IMG/VR virus record: IMGVR_UViG_3300010354_005064
Location: 1-41,431 of that record
DNA: 41,431 nt
DNA from: a virus
Reading direction: 5' to 3' (one strand)
A program made the translations under genes and the position numbers. A model generated the notes under the pieces. That model did not search any database, was not told the origin of the DNA, and saw nothing but the letters and a program-made list of their open reading frames with translations. Each line of letters starts with the position of its first letter. Position 1 is the first letter of the stretch. Positions 1 through 7,934 of the stretch are shown in pieces.

Positions 1-18
1 AAAAGATCCGGAGTTAAG

Positions 19-228
19 ATGAACGAACGAATTAAAGAACTTGCTGAACAGGCGACAGAGGATATTTTAGGTGTAAAGATATTAAATCAAAAAAAATTTG
101 CCGAGTTGATTGTTCGGGAATGTTGCGATATCTGTAACAAGATCTACTTTGATCGCTATCCCGATGCCGAAGATTGGGAACGAAGCGAAGAAGGTGATGC
201 TATCAAGAAACACTTTGGAGTTGATTAA
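19..228 (+). CDS. Small phage protein, ELIVREC family, copy 1
   Basis: This 69-residue acidic protein has no recognised function. It carries the segment FAELIVRECCDICNKI around residues 27-42 and ends in HFGVD. The gene at 533 repeats the same pattern (FTELIVREC and a terminal RFGVK), so the two are paralogues. A GGAG Shine-Dalgarno sits at bases 11-14, and the ATG overlaps a TGA at 20-22 that could end a gene lying mostly outside the window. The next gene starts at the last base of this stop codon (TAATG), so translation is probably coupled. Cytoplasmic; no signal peptide or membrane segment. The family appears from memory to be common in T4-like marine phages, but I cannot assign a role. 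Confidence 0.75.
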   Translation: MNERIKELAEQATEDILGVKILNQKKFAELIVRECCDICNKIYFDRYPDAEDWERSEEGDAIKKHFGVD

Positions 229-536
229 TGATTGACTATCACGAAGCCTTACGAGAAATGCACAAAGGCAATGTTGTCAAGTATGCAGGTACAGTTAACG
301 GTAATATAATGAGCGACAAAGGTGCCAGTTTTTGTATGTGTCGCGGTTGTATCTTTCTATACGATAATGAACCAAAGTGGAACAAACTGGGCTACATGGT
401 ATACGATCCAGACTTTCGATACGTGCTTACTGGAGAAACTGTGGATCCGAGGGCATGGAAGCCTGAACGGAATAGAGATCGTAAAGATATCAAGAGCAAG
501 TTAGGTTATAGTCGTGTAGGATTGGGTAATGTATGA
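228..536 (+). CDS. Hypothetical phage protein, 102 aa
   Basis: No function is recognised. The protein begins MIDYHEALREMHKGNVVKY and has a CMCRGCIF cysteine cluster near residues 37-44, followed by a tyrosine- and tryptophan-rich region. The N-terminal pattern (a helix, then a strand beginning VKYAG) resembles small phage proteins of the DUF2829/Thoeris anti-defence (Tad2-like) type, which start 'F..AL..LK.G..V.R..W'. The match is only at the start, so I treat it as a weak hint. The ATG overlaps the previous stop, and its own stop overlaps the next ATG (ATGA), which places it in the four-gene operon that ends at the terminator at 1251. Confidence 0.7.
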   Translation: MIDYHEALREMHKGNVVKYAGTVNGNIMSDKGASFCMCRGCIFLYDNEPKWNKLGYMVYDPDFRYVLTGETVDPRAWKPERNRDRKDIKSKLGYSRVGLGNV

Positions 537-787
537 ATAAAATACCGATGTTAGAACGGTTTGCCGCACAAAGTCTTGTTGAATATGACGGAGAACTAAT
601 CTTTAGTAAAGAAAAATTCACCGAGTTGATTGTTAGAGAATGTGCTAACCGTGAAGAATTGCTAGGTGCTATTGCCCGAGGTTGGTGTTCAGAAAAGAAC
701 TCACATAAAACTATGGATTCAGATTTGGCTCTTGCTATATTTGATGAAGTGGAAAAACATATTCGGGAACGCTTCGGAGTTAAATAA
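533..787 (+). CDS. Small phage protein, ELIVREC family, copy 2
   Basis: This 84-residue protein is a paralogue of the protein at 19-228. It shares the motif FTELIVREC (residues 26-34) and the ending RFGVK. It is longer, with an inserted middle part rich in Lys, Ser and Asp. The GGAG that encodes the terminal Gly-Val codons lies 7-8 nt before the next ATG, so the conserved C-terminal codons double as the ribosome binding site of the following gene. The same arrangement is seen at the end of copy 1. Cytoplasmic; function unknown. Confidence 0.75.
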   Translation: MNKIPMLERFAAQSLVEYDGELIFSKEKFTELIVRECANREELLGAIARGWCSEKNSHKTMDSDLALAIFDEVEKHIRERFGVK

Positions 788-1251
788 TGTCTAAATGCTA
801 TCAGCTAATCGGAGTACCCGCTAGCGGAAAAACTACCTGGGTAAACAACCAGGATTGGGCTATGGCCTGTGCTTATATTAGTACAGATAAGTGGGTAGAT
901 ATCTACGCCAAAGAAGTGGGCAAAACTTATAGTGATGTCTTTACTGATTTTATGCCTACGGCTGTAGAACTTATGGCCAAAGAAGTAGTTGTTGCTAGGG
1001 AAATGAATCGTGACATTATCTGGGATCAAACATCAACTACTGTAAAAAGTCGTGCTCGTAAGTTTGCCATGTTGCCTGATTACGAGCATATTGCAGTAGT
1101 GTTTAAAACACCAGAGCATAAAGAGCTTACACGTAGATTGTTAAGCAGACCTGGCAAAGACATTCCTGATCATGTTATTGCTAGCATGATTGCCAGCTTT
1201 GAAATGCCTACTTTAGACGAAGGATTCACACAAATTTGGTACGCAGAATAA
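787..1251 (+). CDS. P-loop kinase, polynucleotide-kinase-like
   Basis: This is a small (154 aa) P-loop NTPase of the AAA_33/zeta-toxin/T4 Pnk N-terminal type. The Walker A motif GVPASGKTT is at residues 9-17. The segment ISTDKW near residue 35 matches the S-x-D substrate-binding motif after strand 2 in polynucleotide kinases. IIWDQTSTT near residue 78 fits the 'vvvDnTn' Walker B-like strand, and the RRLLSRPGKDIP segment supplies the arginine-rich lid. It lacks the C-terminal phosphatase domain of T4 Pnk, so it should only phosphorylate, probably the 5' end of a nucleic acid or a small molecule. It is the last gene of the operon and is followed at once by a terminator. The fold is secure, the substrate is not. 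Confidence 0.85.
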   Translation: MSKCYQLIGVPASGKTTWVNNQDWAMACAYISTDKWVDIYAKEVGKTYSDVFTDFMPTAVELMAKEVVVAREMNRDIIWDQTSTTVKSRARKFAMLPDYEHIAVVFKTPEHKELTRRLLSRPGKDIPDHVIASMIASFEMPTLDEGFTQIWYAE

Positions 1252-1272
1252 GGGCCTCAGGGCCCTTTTTTT
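1251..1272 (+). terminator. Rho-independent terminator after the first operon
   Basis: A six-base-pair stem AGGGCC/GGCCCT with a TCAG loop is followed by a run of seven T. It begins at the last base of the stop codon of the P-loop kinase gene. Confidence 0.92.
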
Positions 1273-1298
1273 GTGGCCTAATGCTCTACTCCGGAATG

Positions 1299-1306
1299 TA
1301 TAAATA
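1299..1306 (+). promoter_or_regulatory. T4-like late promoter for the tail-fibre gene
   Basis: An exact TATAAATA lies 29 nt upstream of the ATG at 1336. This is the consensus read by the phage late sigma-like factor (gp55 type in T4). Transcription should start about 6 nt further on, giving a normal leader of roughly 24 nt that contains GGAG at 1323-1326. This contrasts with the very short spacing seen at the operons of the island. Confidence 0.85.
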
Positions 1307-1335
1307 CATGTATTACGATATCCGGAGATCTACAA

Positions 1336-2607
1336 ATGGCATTGCAAATCCGAAGAGGCTTAAACTCTGAAAGACTAACTAAAGTACTTCAGAATGGCGA
1401 AATTGCTTGGACAACAGACACTAAAAAACTCTACATTGGGGATGGTGTAACCACAGGCGGAACCAACATTCTACAGTCTGCACAGGGTATAGGACTGTCG
1501 TGGAATCCCGTAACTGAGCAGCTAGACCTAACAGCTTCTACACTGTTTATTAACAGTTCAAACGTTACTGAAACTACAAACTTATTCCATACTGCACAAC
1601 GAGCACAGGACGCCGCTGCTGCTTTGTTTACCAATGCTGCTGGAGATCATGTCGGAATTAGCTTTGTATATGACAGTGTAAATCATAAACTAACTGCTAC
1701 AGTTGCACAAGAAAATATTGAAGACAGAGTGGGTGCGGTTTTAGTAGCTGGAAATGCAACTAATACCGGTATCACATTCACTTACGATGCTACAGCAGAT
1801 ACTAATAATAGAATAAACGCAACAGTTGATGCCGAATATATACAAGATCAAGTGAATGTTTTATTTGGTGCCGGCGTACACTCAGGTATATCATTTACTT
1901 ACAATGATAATCTTAACTCTATGTCTGCTTCGGTAAATTTATCAGGTAATTTATCAGGTAATTTATCTCTAAACAATTATAATATTTCAGGTACAGGTAA
2001 TATTAATATTACAGGAAATGTTACAAATATTAAAACAGTATCGCAAACTGTTGAAACACCCGAAATGATTGGAAATCCTTTGAACGGAGTGGTAATTAAG
2101 GCTAATGGATCTAGACCTTTAAGTGTCAATGGGGTAGGAACACTTGGACAATCTAGTGGACAAGTATATTTTAATATTAATGCAGCAAAAGGAACTCTTT
2201 CAGCACCAACTACAACTACTGGTGGCGACGGACTAGGAGGTATTGCAATACAAGGTTATAACGGTTCTGATTATAAACCAGCATCACTAATTGTAGCAGC
2301 TTGGGAAGCAAGTGCATTATTAACAGATACGTTTCCTAAATCAATATTAAGGTTAATAACAGGCGCCGGCGGATCAAACCTTAATGTAGCTAATTTTACC
2401 AGCAACGGTGTCTTTGATGCTCCGGTACAAAAAACCACAGTATATTCTGTTGCAGGCACTGCTATTCCGTCGGCTTCATCGGCAGGTGCAGGTGCTAGAG
2501 CATTCGTTTCAGATGCAACAGCAAATACATTTGGAACTGCATATACAGGCGGCGGTGCAAATAGTGTTCCTGTTTACTCAAACGGCACAGCTTGGTATAT
2601 TGGATAA
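1336..2607 (+). CDS. Tail-fibre/adhesin-like structural protein
   Basis: This 423-aa virion protein begins MALQIRRGLNSERLTKV and continues GEIAWTTDTKKLYIGDG, the tail-attachment N-terminus seen in many phage fibres and in the major tropism determinant family. Residues about 90-205 hold three imperfect repeats of about 38 aa, each with a GISFxYD-type core. A short LSGN tandem repeat follows near residue 202. The C-terminus (GAGARAFVSDATANTF, GGGANSVPVYSNGTAW) is the typical tip sequence of marine T4-like fibre proteins. It should assemble on the tail or capsid surface and bind the host. It is expressed late from TATAAATA at 1299 and is flanked by terminators, so it is a single-gene unit. It borders the modification island and is an obvious candidate substrate, but that is inference. 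Confidence 0.85.
   Translation: MALQIRRGLNSERLTKVLQNGEIAWTTDTKKLYIGDGVTTGGTNILQSAQGIGLSWNPVTEQLDLTASTLFINSSNVTETTNLFHTAQRAQDAAAALFTNAAGDHVGISFVYDSVNHKLTATVAQENIEDRVGAVLVAGNATNTGITFTYDATADTNNRINATVDAEYIQDQVNVLFGAGVHSGISFTYNDNLNSMSASVNLSGNLSGNLSLNNYNISGTGNINITGNVTNIKTVSQTVETPEMIGNPLNGVVIKANGSRPLSVNGVGTLGQSSGQVYFNINAAKGTLSAPTTTTGGDGLGGIAIQGYNGSDYKPASLIVAAWEASALLTDTFPKSILRLITGAGGSNLNVANFTSNGVFDAPVQKTTVYSVAGTAIPSASSAGAGARAFVSDATANTFGTAYTGGGANSVPVYSNGTAWYIG
1939..1962 (+). repeat. 12-bp tandem repeat in the fibre gene
   Basis: Two exact copies of the 12-mer TTATCAGGTAAT, encoding Leu-Ser-Gly-Asn twice, are followed by a partial third copy (TTATCT). Slippage here would add or remove four residues in frame, without breaking the protein. 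Confidence 0.85.
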
Positions 2608-2626
2608 TTCATTAAATTTTAAATAT

Positions 2627-2657
2627 AAAATACCAATCTTAGGATTGGTATTTTTTT
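2627..2657 (+). terminator. Rho-independent terminator after the fibre gene
   Basis: A twelve-base-pair stem (AAAATACCAATC / GATTGGTATTTT) with loop TTAG runs into seven T in total. It separates the fibre transcript from the island operon whose promoter starts only six bases later. Confidence 0.92.
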
Positions 2658-2662
2658 GAATC

Positions 2663-2670
2663 CATAAATA
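2663..2670 (+). promoter_or_regulatory. Late promoter element, leaderless operon A
   Basis: CATAAATA differs from the T4 late consensus by one base and ends 5 nt before the ATG at 2676. If initiation follows the T4 rule, the first transcribed base is the A of the start codon. There is no Shine-Dalgarno in between. Confidence 0.75.
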
Positions 2671-2675
2671 TCAAC

Positions 2676-3323
2676 ATGTCACTAACATTATTAACCTCAG
2701 GAACAACCAAAGAACCTAAAACAGTTATTCACTCGTGGAACTACATAGAACAGTGTATTCAGAGATCCATTAAAGAAATTGGGTTAACTCAACGTGATAT
2801 TGTTTTAGATGTATTTCCCGCCAATACTATTGCACATTATACTGTGACTGCAATGCCAGCCTACCGAGTAGGTTCACAGCTTATATCTGCAAAATTTGAA
2901 GCGATTGATTACTTACAAAAATTTAATCAATACAGACCAACATACATTGCTCTTATACCGCGACATTGGGAAATATTAAAAGAACATTCTGAATGGGACA
3001 ACATGGACCTAAGTTGTGTGCGTTACATGGTAACTGGTAGTGGACTGGTACCGCAAGCAATGATAGATGACTTTGTTAGCAAAGGAGTTAAGACTGTTGC
3101 TAACTGGTATGGAATGACAGAGGCACCCCCTCCTGTATTTGCCGGATACAATTCGGAAAAATTTGATTTTACCGCAAAAGAAGGATACGCGGTAGAATTT
3201 TCAGACTTGGGAGAATGTATAATCAATGGAGTCTTTACTGGAGACTTATTTGATGTTAGTAATAAAAAATTTCTAAAAAGAAAATCTGAGGTAGTTAATA
3301 ATAGTACTTGGAAAAATGTGTAA
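2676..3323 (+). CDS. Miniature ANL (AMP-forming) adenylating enzyme
   Basis: The protein carries three signature motifs of acyl-CoA synthetases and NRPS adenylation domains. TLLTSGTTKEPKTV at residues 4-17 is the P-loop (A3). NWYGMTEAPPP near residue 145 is A5. TGDLFDVSNKKFLKRKSE near residue 190 corresponds to A7/A8, with the ribose-binding Asp and a basic residue. At 215 aa it is less than half the usual length (about 500): the N-terminal subdomain before A3 and most of the C-terminal lid are missing. Both ends look natural, since a promoter sits directly upstream and the next gene overlaps by TAATG, so this is a streamlined enzyme rather than a fragment. Likely reaction: ATP-dependent activation of a carboxylate. 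The acceptor is unknown. First gene of operon A. Confidence 0.8.
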   Translation: MSLTLLTSGTTKEPKTVIHSWNYIEQCIQRSIKEIGLTQRDIVLDVFPANTIAHYTVTAMPAYRVGSQLISAKFEAIDYLQKFNQYRPTYIALIPRHWEILKEHSEWDNMDLSCVRYMVTGSGLVPQAMIDDFVSKGVKTVANWYGMTEAPPPVFAGYNSEKFDFTAKEGYAVEFSDLGECIINGVFTGDLFDVSNKKFLKRKSEVVNNSTWKNV

Positions 3324-4060
3324 TGTTAACAAAGTATGATAATTTTTTTACAATAGACGAATGTAATTTATTAATAAATGAAGTAATTAAATATAGAAAT
3401 CTTTGGAAATTTAATCCGCTAACACAGTACAGAACGTTAGGAAATTGTTTTTTTAGCGCAATGATTCGATTAGAGTCAACAGAAGTTCAAAAATACAATA
3501 CAGAAACACCTGTTAATTTAAAAGTATATGAATTATTAAAAAATAAATTAACTAAACTTTTTCCTAAAGTTGAATTCACAAATAATTTTGGAAAACCTGG
3601 TTATACTATTATATTGCCAAACCAACCTAAGACTGCACTATGGCATTACGACAATGAGTTACCATTATTTTCTTACGAGAAAGAATTTAACGATTACAAT
3701 AAAAATTTTCATTCGTATTTTAATAAAGCCTATACATTTGTTATAATGATATCCAATGGTGACTATAGCTTCGACTATTATCCACAAACTGTAAGTAAAT
3801 ATAAAAATACGTCAGAAGAAGAAATGTCTAACTTTTTCTGTAAAGATCATGTTAAGTTAGTTGGAGATATTTGTTCAAACCCTAACTGTAATTTAAAAGA
3901 ATATCAAACAATAAATTACAAACAAGGAACTTTACTAATACAAGAAGAAAGATTTTTGCACAGGGCTAGTCCAGCTAAATTTAATTCTAACGACGATATG
4001 AGAATAATTATTAGAGGGTACGGAGTAATAAAAAATAATATTCTTTATATTTTCTGGTAA
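3323..4060 (+). CDS. Fe(II)/2-oxoglutarate-type oxygenase, 245 aa
   Basis: The protein has the double-stranded beta-helix iron triad of non-haem Fe(II) oxygenases. The first pair is LWHYDN (His108, Asp110). The distal His is in FLHRASP (about 213), and arginines in MRIIIRGYG (about 227-231) suit 2-oxoglutarate binding. An insertion of about 50 residues with several Cys (CKD, CSNPNC) lies between them. I chose the ATG at 3323, which overlaps the upstream stop as TAATG, over an upstream TTG. The gene is strongly AT-rich. Its 3' end overlaps the convergent methyltransferase gene by 16 bp. Substrate unknown; pairing with the adenylating enzyme suggests action on an activated acid or amino acid, which is inference. 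Confidence 0.7.
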   Translation: MLTKYDNFFTIDECNLLINEVIKYRNLWKFNPLTQYRTLGNCFFSAMIRLESTEVQKYNTETPVNLKVYELLKNKLTKLFPKVEFTNNFGKPGYTIILPNQPKTALWHYDNELPLFSYEKEFNDYNKNFHSYFNKAYTFVIMISNGDYSFDYYPQTVSKYKNTSEEEMSNFFCKDHVKLVGDICSNPNCNLKEYQTINYKQGTLLIQEERFLHRASPAKFNSNDDMRIIIRGYGVIKNNILYIFW

Positions 4061-4653
4061 ATTATTAACTTGTATAATTCTTTTTCAAAATCAATTGGTT
4101 TTCTTATAACATTATAATTTAAACCAACACATATTAATTGAGATTTGATTTCATTTAGTGTAAATGAGGCTTTTAAAGAATGCTTAAAATCATCTATAGC
4201 GTTAAATTTGTCAAACATTATATCTGTCATCGGCCTTTCAAAATCTTCAATATAGACATATCCTTTTGAAATTCTAGAAACTGTTTTCCAAAATTTAATA
4301 GGATCGTGCAGATGATGCAACGTATACATACACAATACACCGTCGCTGGTGTCATTAATGTCATATATATTACCTTTTTGAATCTCTACACTGGTATTTT
4401 CGTTGGCTAATGCAATCATAGCATCTGAGCTTTCGTAGCCAATAATTTTTAGATCAGGAAAACGAAGCCTCATATATTCTAAATGAACACCAGGTCCACT
4501 ACCTAAATCTATTAATGTACCTTTTGTTAACCCGCAGTATTTCTCATAATAATTTAAATATTGGTTGTTTTTGTATTGACGATGACTAACATTATTGTAT
4601 TCTTTACATTTTAAAGCATCAAGCATTATTTCAGGTTCTAATGTCCGTTTCAT
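4045..4653 (-). CDS. Class I SAM-dependent methyltransferase
   Basis: This 202-aa Rossmann methyltransferase has the SAM-binding motif I LIDLGSGPGVHLEY (residues 47-60), an acidic end of strand 2 (IGYESSDAM), motif GNIYDIN and the post-III segment YTLHHLHDP. It resembles the Methyltransf_11/UbiE-like group that methylates small molecules. It is the last gene of operon B, following a B12-type radical SAM gene that it overlaps by 23 nt. An alternative start at 4626 (Met10) would remove the overlap; neither start has a clear Shine-Dalgarno. The stop codons of this gene and the + strand oxygenase overlap tail-to-tail. Confidence 0.85.
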   Translation of the reverse strand: MKRTLEPEIMLDALKCKEYNNVSHRQYKNNQYLNYYEKYCGLTKGTLIDLGSGPGVHLEYMRLRFPDLKIIGYESSDAMIALANENTSVEIQKGNIYDINDTSDGVLCMYTLHHLHDPIKFWKTVSRISKGYVYIEDFERPMTDIMFDKFNAIDDFKHSLKASFTLNEIKSQLICVGLNYNVIRKPIDFEKELYKLIIYQKI

Positions 4654-6157
4654 TTTTAGTCCAATTTAATTTTTTCTCAATGTAATCATTTACAAACTCT
4701 TTACTTTTTTGTAAAAATAATTGATGATCAATTTGTTTCATTGTCTTATCAACAAATGCATCGTGTGGCAAATCTAGCGCCGCCTCGTACTCTCCTATAC
4801 GCCATATTGAAAGGCCTGAATATTCATCATGATCTTTATAAAAATTAACTACAATGTTCATTACATCTCTGATATCCCATTCATCATTTTCCCAACTTAA
4901 ACCAGTAGCTTGTAGTAAGCCTTCCCCCATACCGTACTGTGTTGGTATTTTTTTGTATAATTCTCTAATTTCAGGTAAGTAATCATATTGAGTTTCACGA
5001 TACCCGTACTTGCTATAATCGTTACTTATTCTTGAGTTTCTGTCTAATCCGATTTTAGGAATATACATTGGAAATAAAATAGTACATTCGGATTTCCAAT
5101 TAGTTCTTGTCCAGGATAACGTTTCTTGTAATGATTCTTTAGTTTCATACGGTAAGCCTGCAATCAAACTTAAATCACTTTTATATTCCGAATGTTTTTT
5201 AAAATAATTTCTTACCTCAATCAAACCTGGTAGGAGAATTTCAGGCTTTAAACCTTTTCCAATAGTTTTTAAAGTTTTTATGTTTGTAGATTCAATCCCG
5301 TAGTGATGACCAACAAACCCCATTTCAATCATAGTATCCCAATCATGTCGACGAGATACCAACAAGTCGGCTCTTGCAAATCCATACATTCTTGGTCTAA
5401 ACGGTAAATCTTTAATTACTTTTGCAAATTTTTCTAATTTTTCGCTATAATCATTAACAGTCTCATCAGCAATGATATATTTTGTAACACCGAATCTTTC
5501 ATAATTATCTGCTAATTCAGTATACAAATTTTCTGCTGTTCTAGTATGATCTGTTTTCACACCTAATATAGGAAAGTTGCAAAAACTACAGTTAAAAACA
5601 CACCCCCTACCTAATTCAGTTGTTAATGTTTCCGAGGGCAAAATAAAATCTCTATCTTCATACTTAATACTTAAATCTTTCATAGGAAAGCTAGGATAAT
5701 CTAGGTTACCGTTTATAACTTTTCTACCGTTAATCCCAAACTGCCACTTAACTGTTTCGTTTCCCACAATGTGTTTTAATAATGCCTCAAGTGCTCGCTC
5801 ACCAAAACCGTGGACATACCAATCTGCTTCTATTTTATAAAGATTTGAAACTTGCCCGCCCGCAATAATTTTAATATTAGGATATGTCTTTCTTATCCAT
5901 TCGAAATAAGCATCAATTGTTTCTGACCAAATAGGAAAAGTTCCTCCAAATCCAACAAAAATTGTTTTGTTTGTAATCCTTGACCGAGAAAGTTCTTTTA
6001 ATTGTTCAATATTCCAAGCCATAACAAATTCTATCACTTCAATGTCCCAGTCATGTTGTCTAAGATATGTAGCAATTCTGTGTGCTCCTGCGGTTCTTTT
6101 ACCTGATGCCTGGTCAGTTGAATGAGAGTTAAATCCTGTCAGTATCAATCCATGCAT
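4631..6157 (-). CDS. B12-binding-type radical SAM enzyme, copy 1
   Basis: This 508-aa protein has an N-terminal Rossmann-like half of the cobalamin-binding type (residues about 1-130, including IIAGGQ). No DxHxxG motif is visible, as in many 'base-off' members. The radical SAM core has the cluster motif CVFNCSFC (Cys about 186, 190, 193), then DETVND and GFVGHHYGIEST, as in B12-dependent methylases and cyclases of the BchE/HpnP group. The C-terminus (YIEKKLNWTK) matches that of the protein at 19325, its paralogue. I start it at the ATG at 6157, one base after the upstream stop, rather than the GTG at 6184. Probable reaction: radical methylation or rearrangement at an unactivated carbon. Substrate unknown. 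Confidence 0.88.
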   Translation of the reverse strand: MHGLILTGFNSHSTDQASGKRTAGAHRIATYLRQHDWDIEVIEFVMAWNIEQLKELSRSRITNKTIFVGFGGTFPIWSETIDAYFEWIRKTYPNIKIIAGGQVSNLYKIEADWYVHGFGERALEALLKHIVGNETVKWQFGINGRKVINGNLDYPSFPMKDLSIKYEDRDFILPSETLTTELGRGCVFNCSFCNFPILGVKTDHTRTAENLYTELADNYERFGVTKYIIADETVNDYSEKLEKFAKVIKDLPFRPRMYGFARADLLVSRRHDWDTMIEMGFVGHHYGIESTNIKTLKTIGKGLKPEILLPGLIEVRNYFKKHSEYKSDLSLIAGLPYETKESLQETLSWTRTNWKSECTILFPMYIPKIGLDRNSRISNDYSKYGYRETQYDYLPEIRELYKKIPTQYGMGEGLLQATGLSWENDEWDIRDVMNIVVNFYKDHDEYSGLSIWRIGEYEAALDLPHDAFVDKTMKQIDHQLFLQKSKEFVNDYIEKKLNWTKNETDIRT

Positions 6158-6158
6158 T

Positions 6159-6611
6159 TTATTTTTTCCAGTATACTGATACACTCACTAATACTCTAGG
6201 CGGTGCAGGAATCAATACGCTATGGAAACTCTTTACGTCTAATTTGTGCCATCTAAACGGCTCTATAGAATTTTCTTCTACTAACACCTGATCGTTATTG
6301 TGAAAATTTGTAATTGCGTTGCCGGTTTCTAACACATAATTGTAAGCAATATCTCGCATGTTATCTTTATGTACAGGTAAATTTCCAGACAAAACAAATA
6401 TATGAACGTCGTGATCAAAGTCAAATAGTGAACGTGTAAATTCTTTTAACTTTTCACTAGCATTTATACTGTTCCATGCATCATGCTTTTCAGCATCTGT
6501 AGCTTCAGGAACAGAGTGTCTTTCTCTTGGTGCAGTATTCCTAATAGTTTGATAAATGTCAACTATTATCTCTTCAGGTATTTTAGGAAGGTCTAGATAT
6601 TCTATATTCAT
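6159..6611 (-). CDS. Short Fe(II) oxygenase-like protein, 150 aa
   Basis: This is a compact protein with a recognisable His-x-Asp...His...Arg pattern: LPVHKDN (His81, Asp83), SFHSVLIP (His130) and PPRVLVSVSVYW (Arg139). The order and spacing fit the aspartyl/asparaginyl beta-hydroxylase-like branch of 2-oxoglutarate oxygenases, although 150 residues is short for it. The ATG overlaps the upstream stop as ATGA. It lies in operon B between another oxygenase and a B12-type radical SAM gene. Cytoplasmic. The family call is moderate because only the ligand pattern, not overall similarity, supports it. Confidence 0.6.
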   Translation of the reverse strand: MNIEYLDLPKIPEEIIVDIYQTIRNTAPRERHSVPEATDAEKHDAWNSINASEKLKEFTRSLFDFDHDVHIFVLSGNLPVHKDNMRDIAYNYVLETGNAITNFHNNDQVLVEENSIEPFRWHKLDVKSFHSVLIPAPPRVLVSVSVYWKK

Positions 6612-7174
6612 TTATAAACCTCTACAACTTTAAACTTATCATAATCAAAATCGCCAAACACTCTAATACTAATTTGCTTGCCATTACTATTAGGAAATCC
6701 GTGGGGAATAGAATCGTTAAAAAAGACACATTTTTCTTTGACTTCAACACCATCCTCCATCCACATAGGACCAGTCATTTTAGTTGCTATAGTTAATCCT
6801 AAATTTTTATTAAGATCTAAAGGTGTAGTATCATCGCTGTCAACATGAATAACTAAAGGTCCGGTAAGAATAAATGCTCGAACCATTCCTATAGTTTTTA
6901 TAGGTAACGATTCAATTAACGATCTAATATAAGGTGTATGAATTGAATCATCCCATGCCCAATCTGAATGTGGAATAAGTTTTGCTGTTTTGAAGTCTTC
7001 AAAAACTTGAGTAGAATTTTTATTTAGAAACACAGTTTTCCATCCATTACCATGTTCATTTAAATGCTCTGTGTTCCATCTATCACAAGGAATACTACAA
7101 AGTTCTTTTTCTAAAGCATCTTCATCTACATCTATGTTTACAGCAACAGCTTTGACTTTTGACCAATCCATCAT
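6608..7174 (-). CDS. Aspartyl/asparaginyl hydroxylase-like oxygenase, 188 aa
   Basis: The iron ligands are visible as LVIHVDSDD (His110, Asp112) and DSIPHGFPNS (His158), with Arg171 in ISIRVFG as the likely 2-oxoglutarate anchor. The text between them (GLTIATKMTGPMW, VFFNDS) fits the AspH/cupin double-stranded beta-helix. Such enzymes hydroxylate side chains of amino acids or peptides. It is the second gene of operon B. It begins ATGATG and its start overlaps the acetyltransferase stop as ATGA, so translation is coupled. Confidence 0.7.
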   Translation of the reverse strand: MMDWSKVKAVAVNIDVDEDALEKELCSIPCDRWNTEHLNEHGNGWKTVFLNKNSTQVFEDFKTAKLIPHSDWAWDDSIHTPYIRSLIESLPIKTIGMVRAFILTGPLVIHVDSDDTTPLDLNKNLGLTIATKMTGPMWMEDGVEVKEKCVFFNDSIPHGFPNSNGKQISIRVFGDFDYDKFKVVEVYK

Positions 7175-7929
7175 TCTTTCCTAAATGTCAGTGTTGGGAT
7201 ATCGTCCCATTTGCTATCATCTAACTTTGAAAACTTTTCTATAAATCTAAAAACGTTATCTGCCGGAAGAGATTTTAAAACTTCTAGTTTTGCATTCCAC
7301 CATTGTGTATTAAGCAATGCTTGTTTAACATCATCTGGAAATCTATCTCGAATCTTTTTTGCAGGAACACCTCCTACAATAGTATAAGGTTCTACATCTT
7401 TAGTTACTACAGCATTAGCAGCAACTACAGCTCCGTCACCGATCGTAACGCCAGGCATGACAACAATTCCATCACCTAGATAAACATCATTTCCTATAAT
7501 AACAGGCGTATTCATTCCTTCAATACTAGTTCTGTTCTTAGGAATGTTAAGGCGTTCTAGTTCATCGTCGGTGTAGTTAGATTCTCTGGCCATTATAGTA
7601 TCTGGATTTATACTAACCCCACTAAAATTGTGCATACCGCCTGCAATTGTGCATCGATAGCCAAATCCACTATGTCTGCCAATGAATACATTTGATCGCA
7701 TATAGCCGCCACTTCGGATGCTAGAATATGCGCCAATAAAAATTCTATTAGACACATCTTGAAAACTTGGACTCCAATTCATAGATCCTTTTTCAAACAT
7801 AATTCCTTCAAAATGACTAACTTCTTTATATCGTATATTATATTTGTTAAGGTTGCCCTCATGGAGGGAAATATCAGGAATCAATATTTTATCAAGGAAC
7901 TGTTGTAATTTTTCTTCGATGTGTTTCAT
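7171..7929 (-). CDS. Left-handed beta-helix (CatB-type) acetyltransferase
   Basis: This 252-aa protein has hexapeptide repeats from about residue 65 to 185. The C-terminal block IGNDVYLGDGIVVMPGVTIGDGAVV... is followed by AKKIRDRFPDD and a helical tail, typical of CatB/xenobiotic and sugar O- or N-acetyltransferases that work as trimers with acetyl-CoA. The catalytic-type His is probably in GGMHNFSG near residue 97. First gene of operon B: the ATG lies only 5 nt after a TATAAATA late element, so the message should be leaderless. In phages such enzymes usually decorate sugars; here the neighbours suggest a small-molecule or peptide target. Confidence 0.85.
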   Translation of the reverse strand: MKHIEEKLQQFLDKILIPDISLHEGNLNKYNIRYKEVSHFEGIMFEKGSMNWSPSFQDVSNRIFIGAYSSIRSGGYMRSNVFIGRHSGFGYRCTIAGGMHNFSGVSINPDTIMARESNYTDDELERLNIPKNRTSIEGMNTPVIIGNDVYLGDGIVVMPGVTIGDGAVVAANAVVTKDVEPYTIVGGVPAKKIRDRFPDDVKQALLNTQWWNAKLEVLKSLPADNVFRFIEKFSKLDDSKWDDIPTLTFRKE

Positions 7930-7934
7930 AAATC

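Noticed and set aside
1336-2607. Diversity-generating retroelement acting on the fibre gene
   Set aside because: No reverse transcriptase and no template repeat of the fibre 3' end are present in the window. The C-terminal tip has no adenine-rich variable pattern that I can recognise.
2408-2659. Open frame of 83 codons overlapping the end of the fibre gene
   Set aside because: It lies in another frame inside the fibre gene and its terminator, has low-complexity Gln/Leu-rich content and no own start signal. It is a shadow of the repeat-rich gene.
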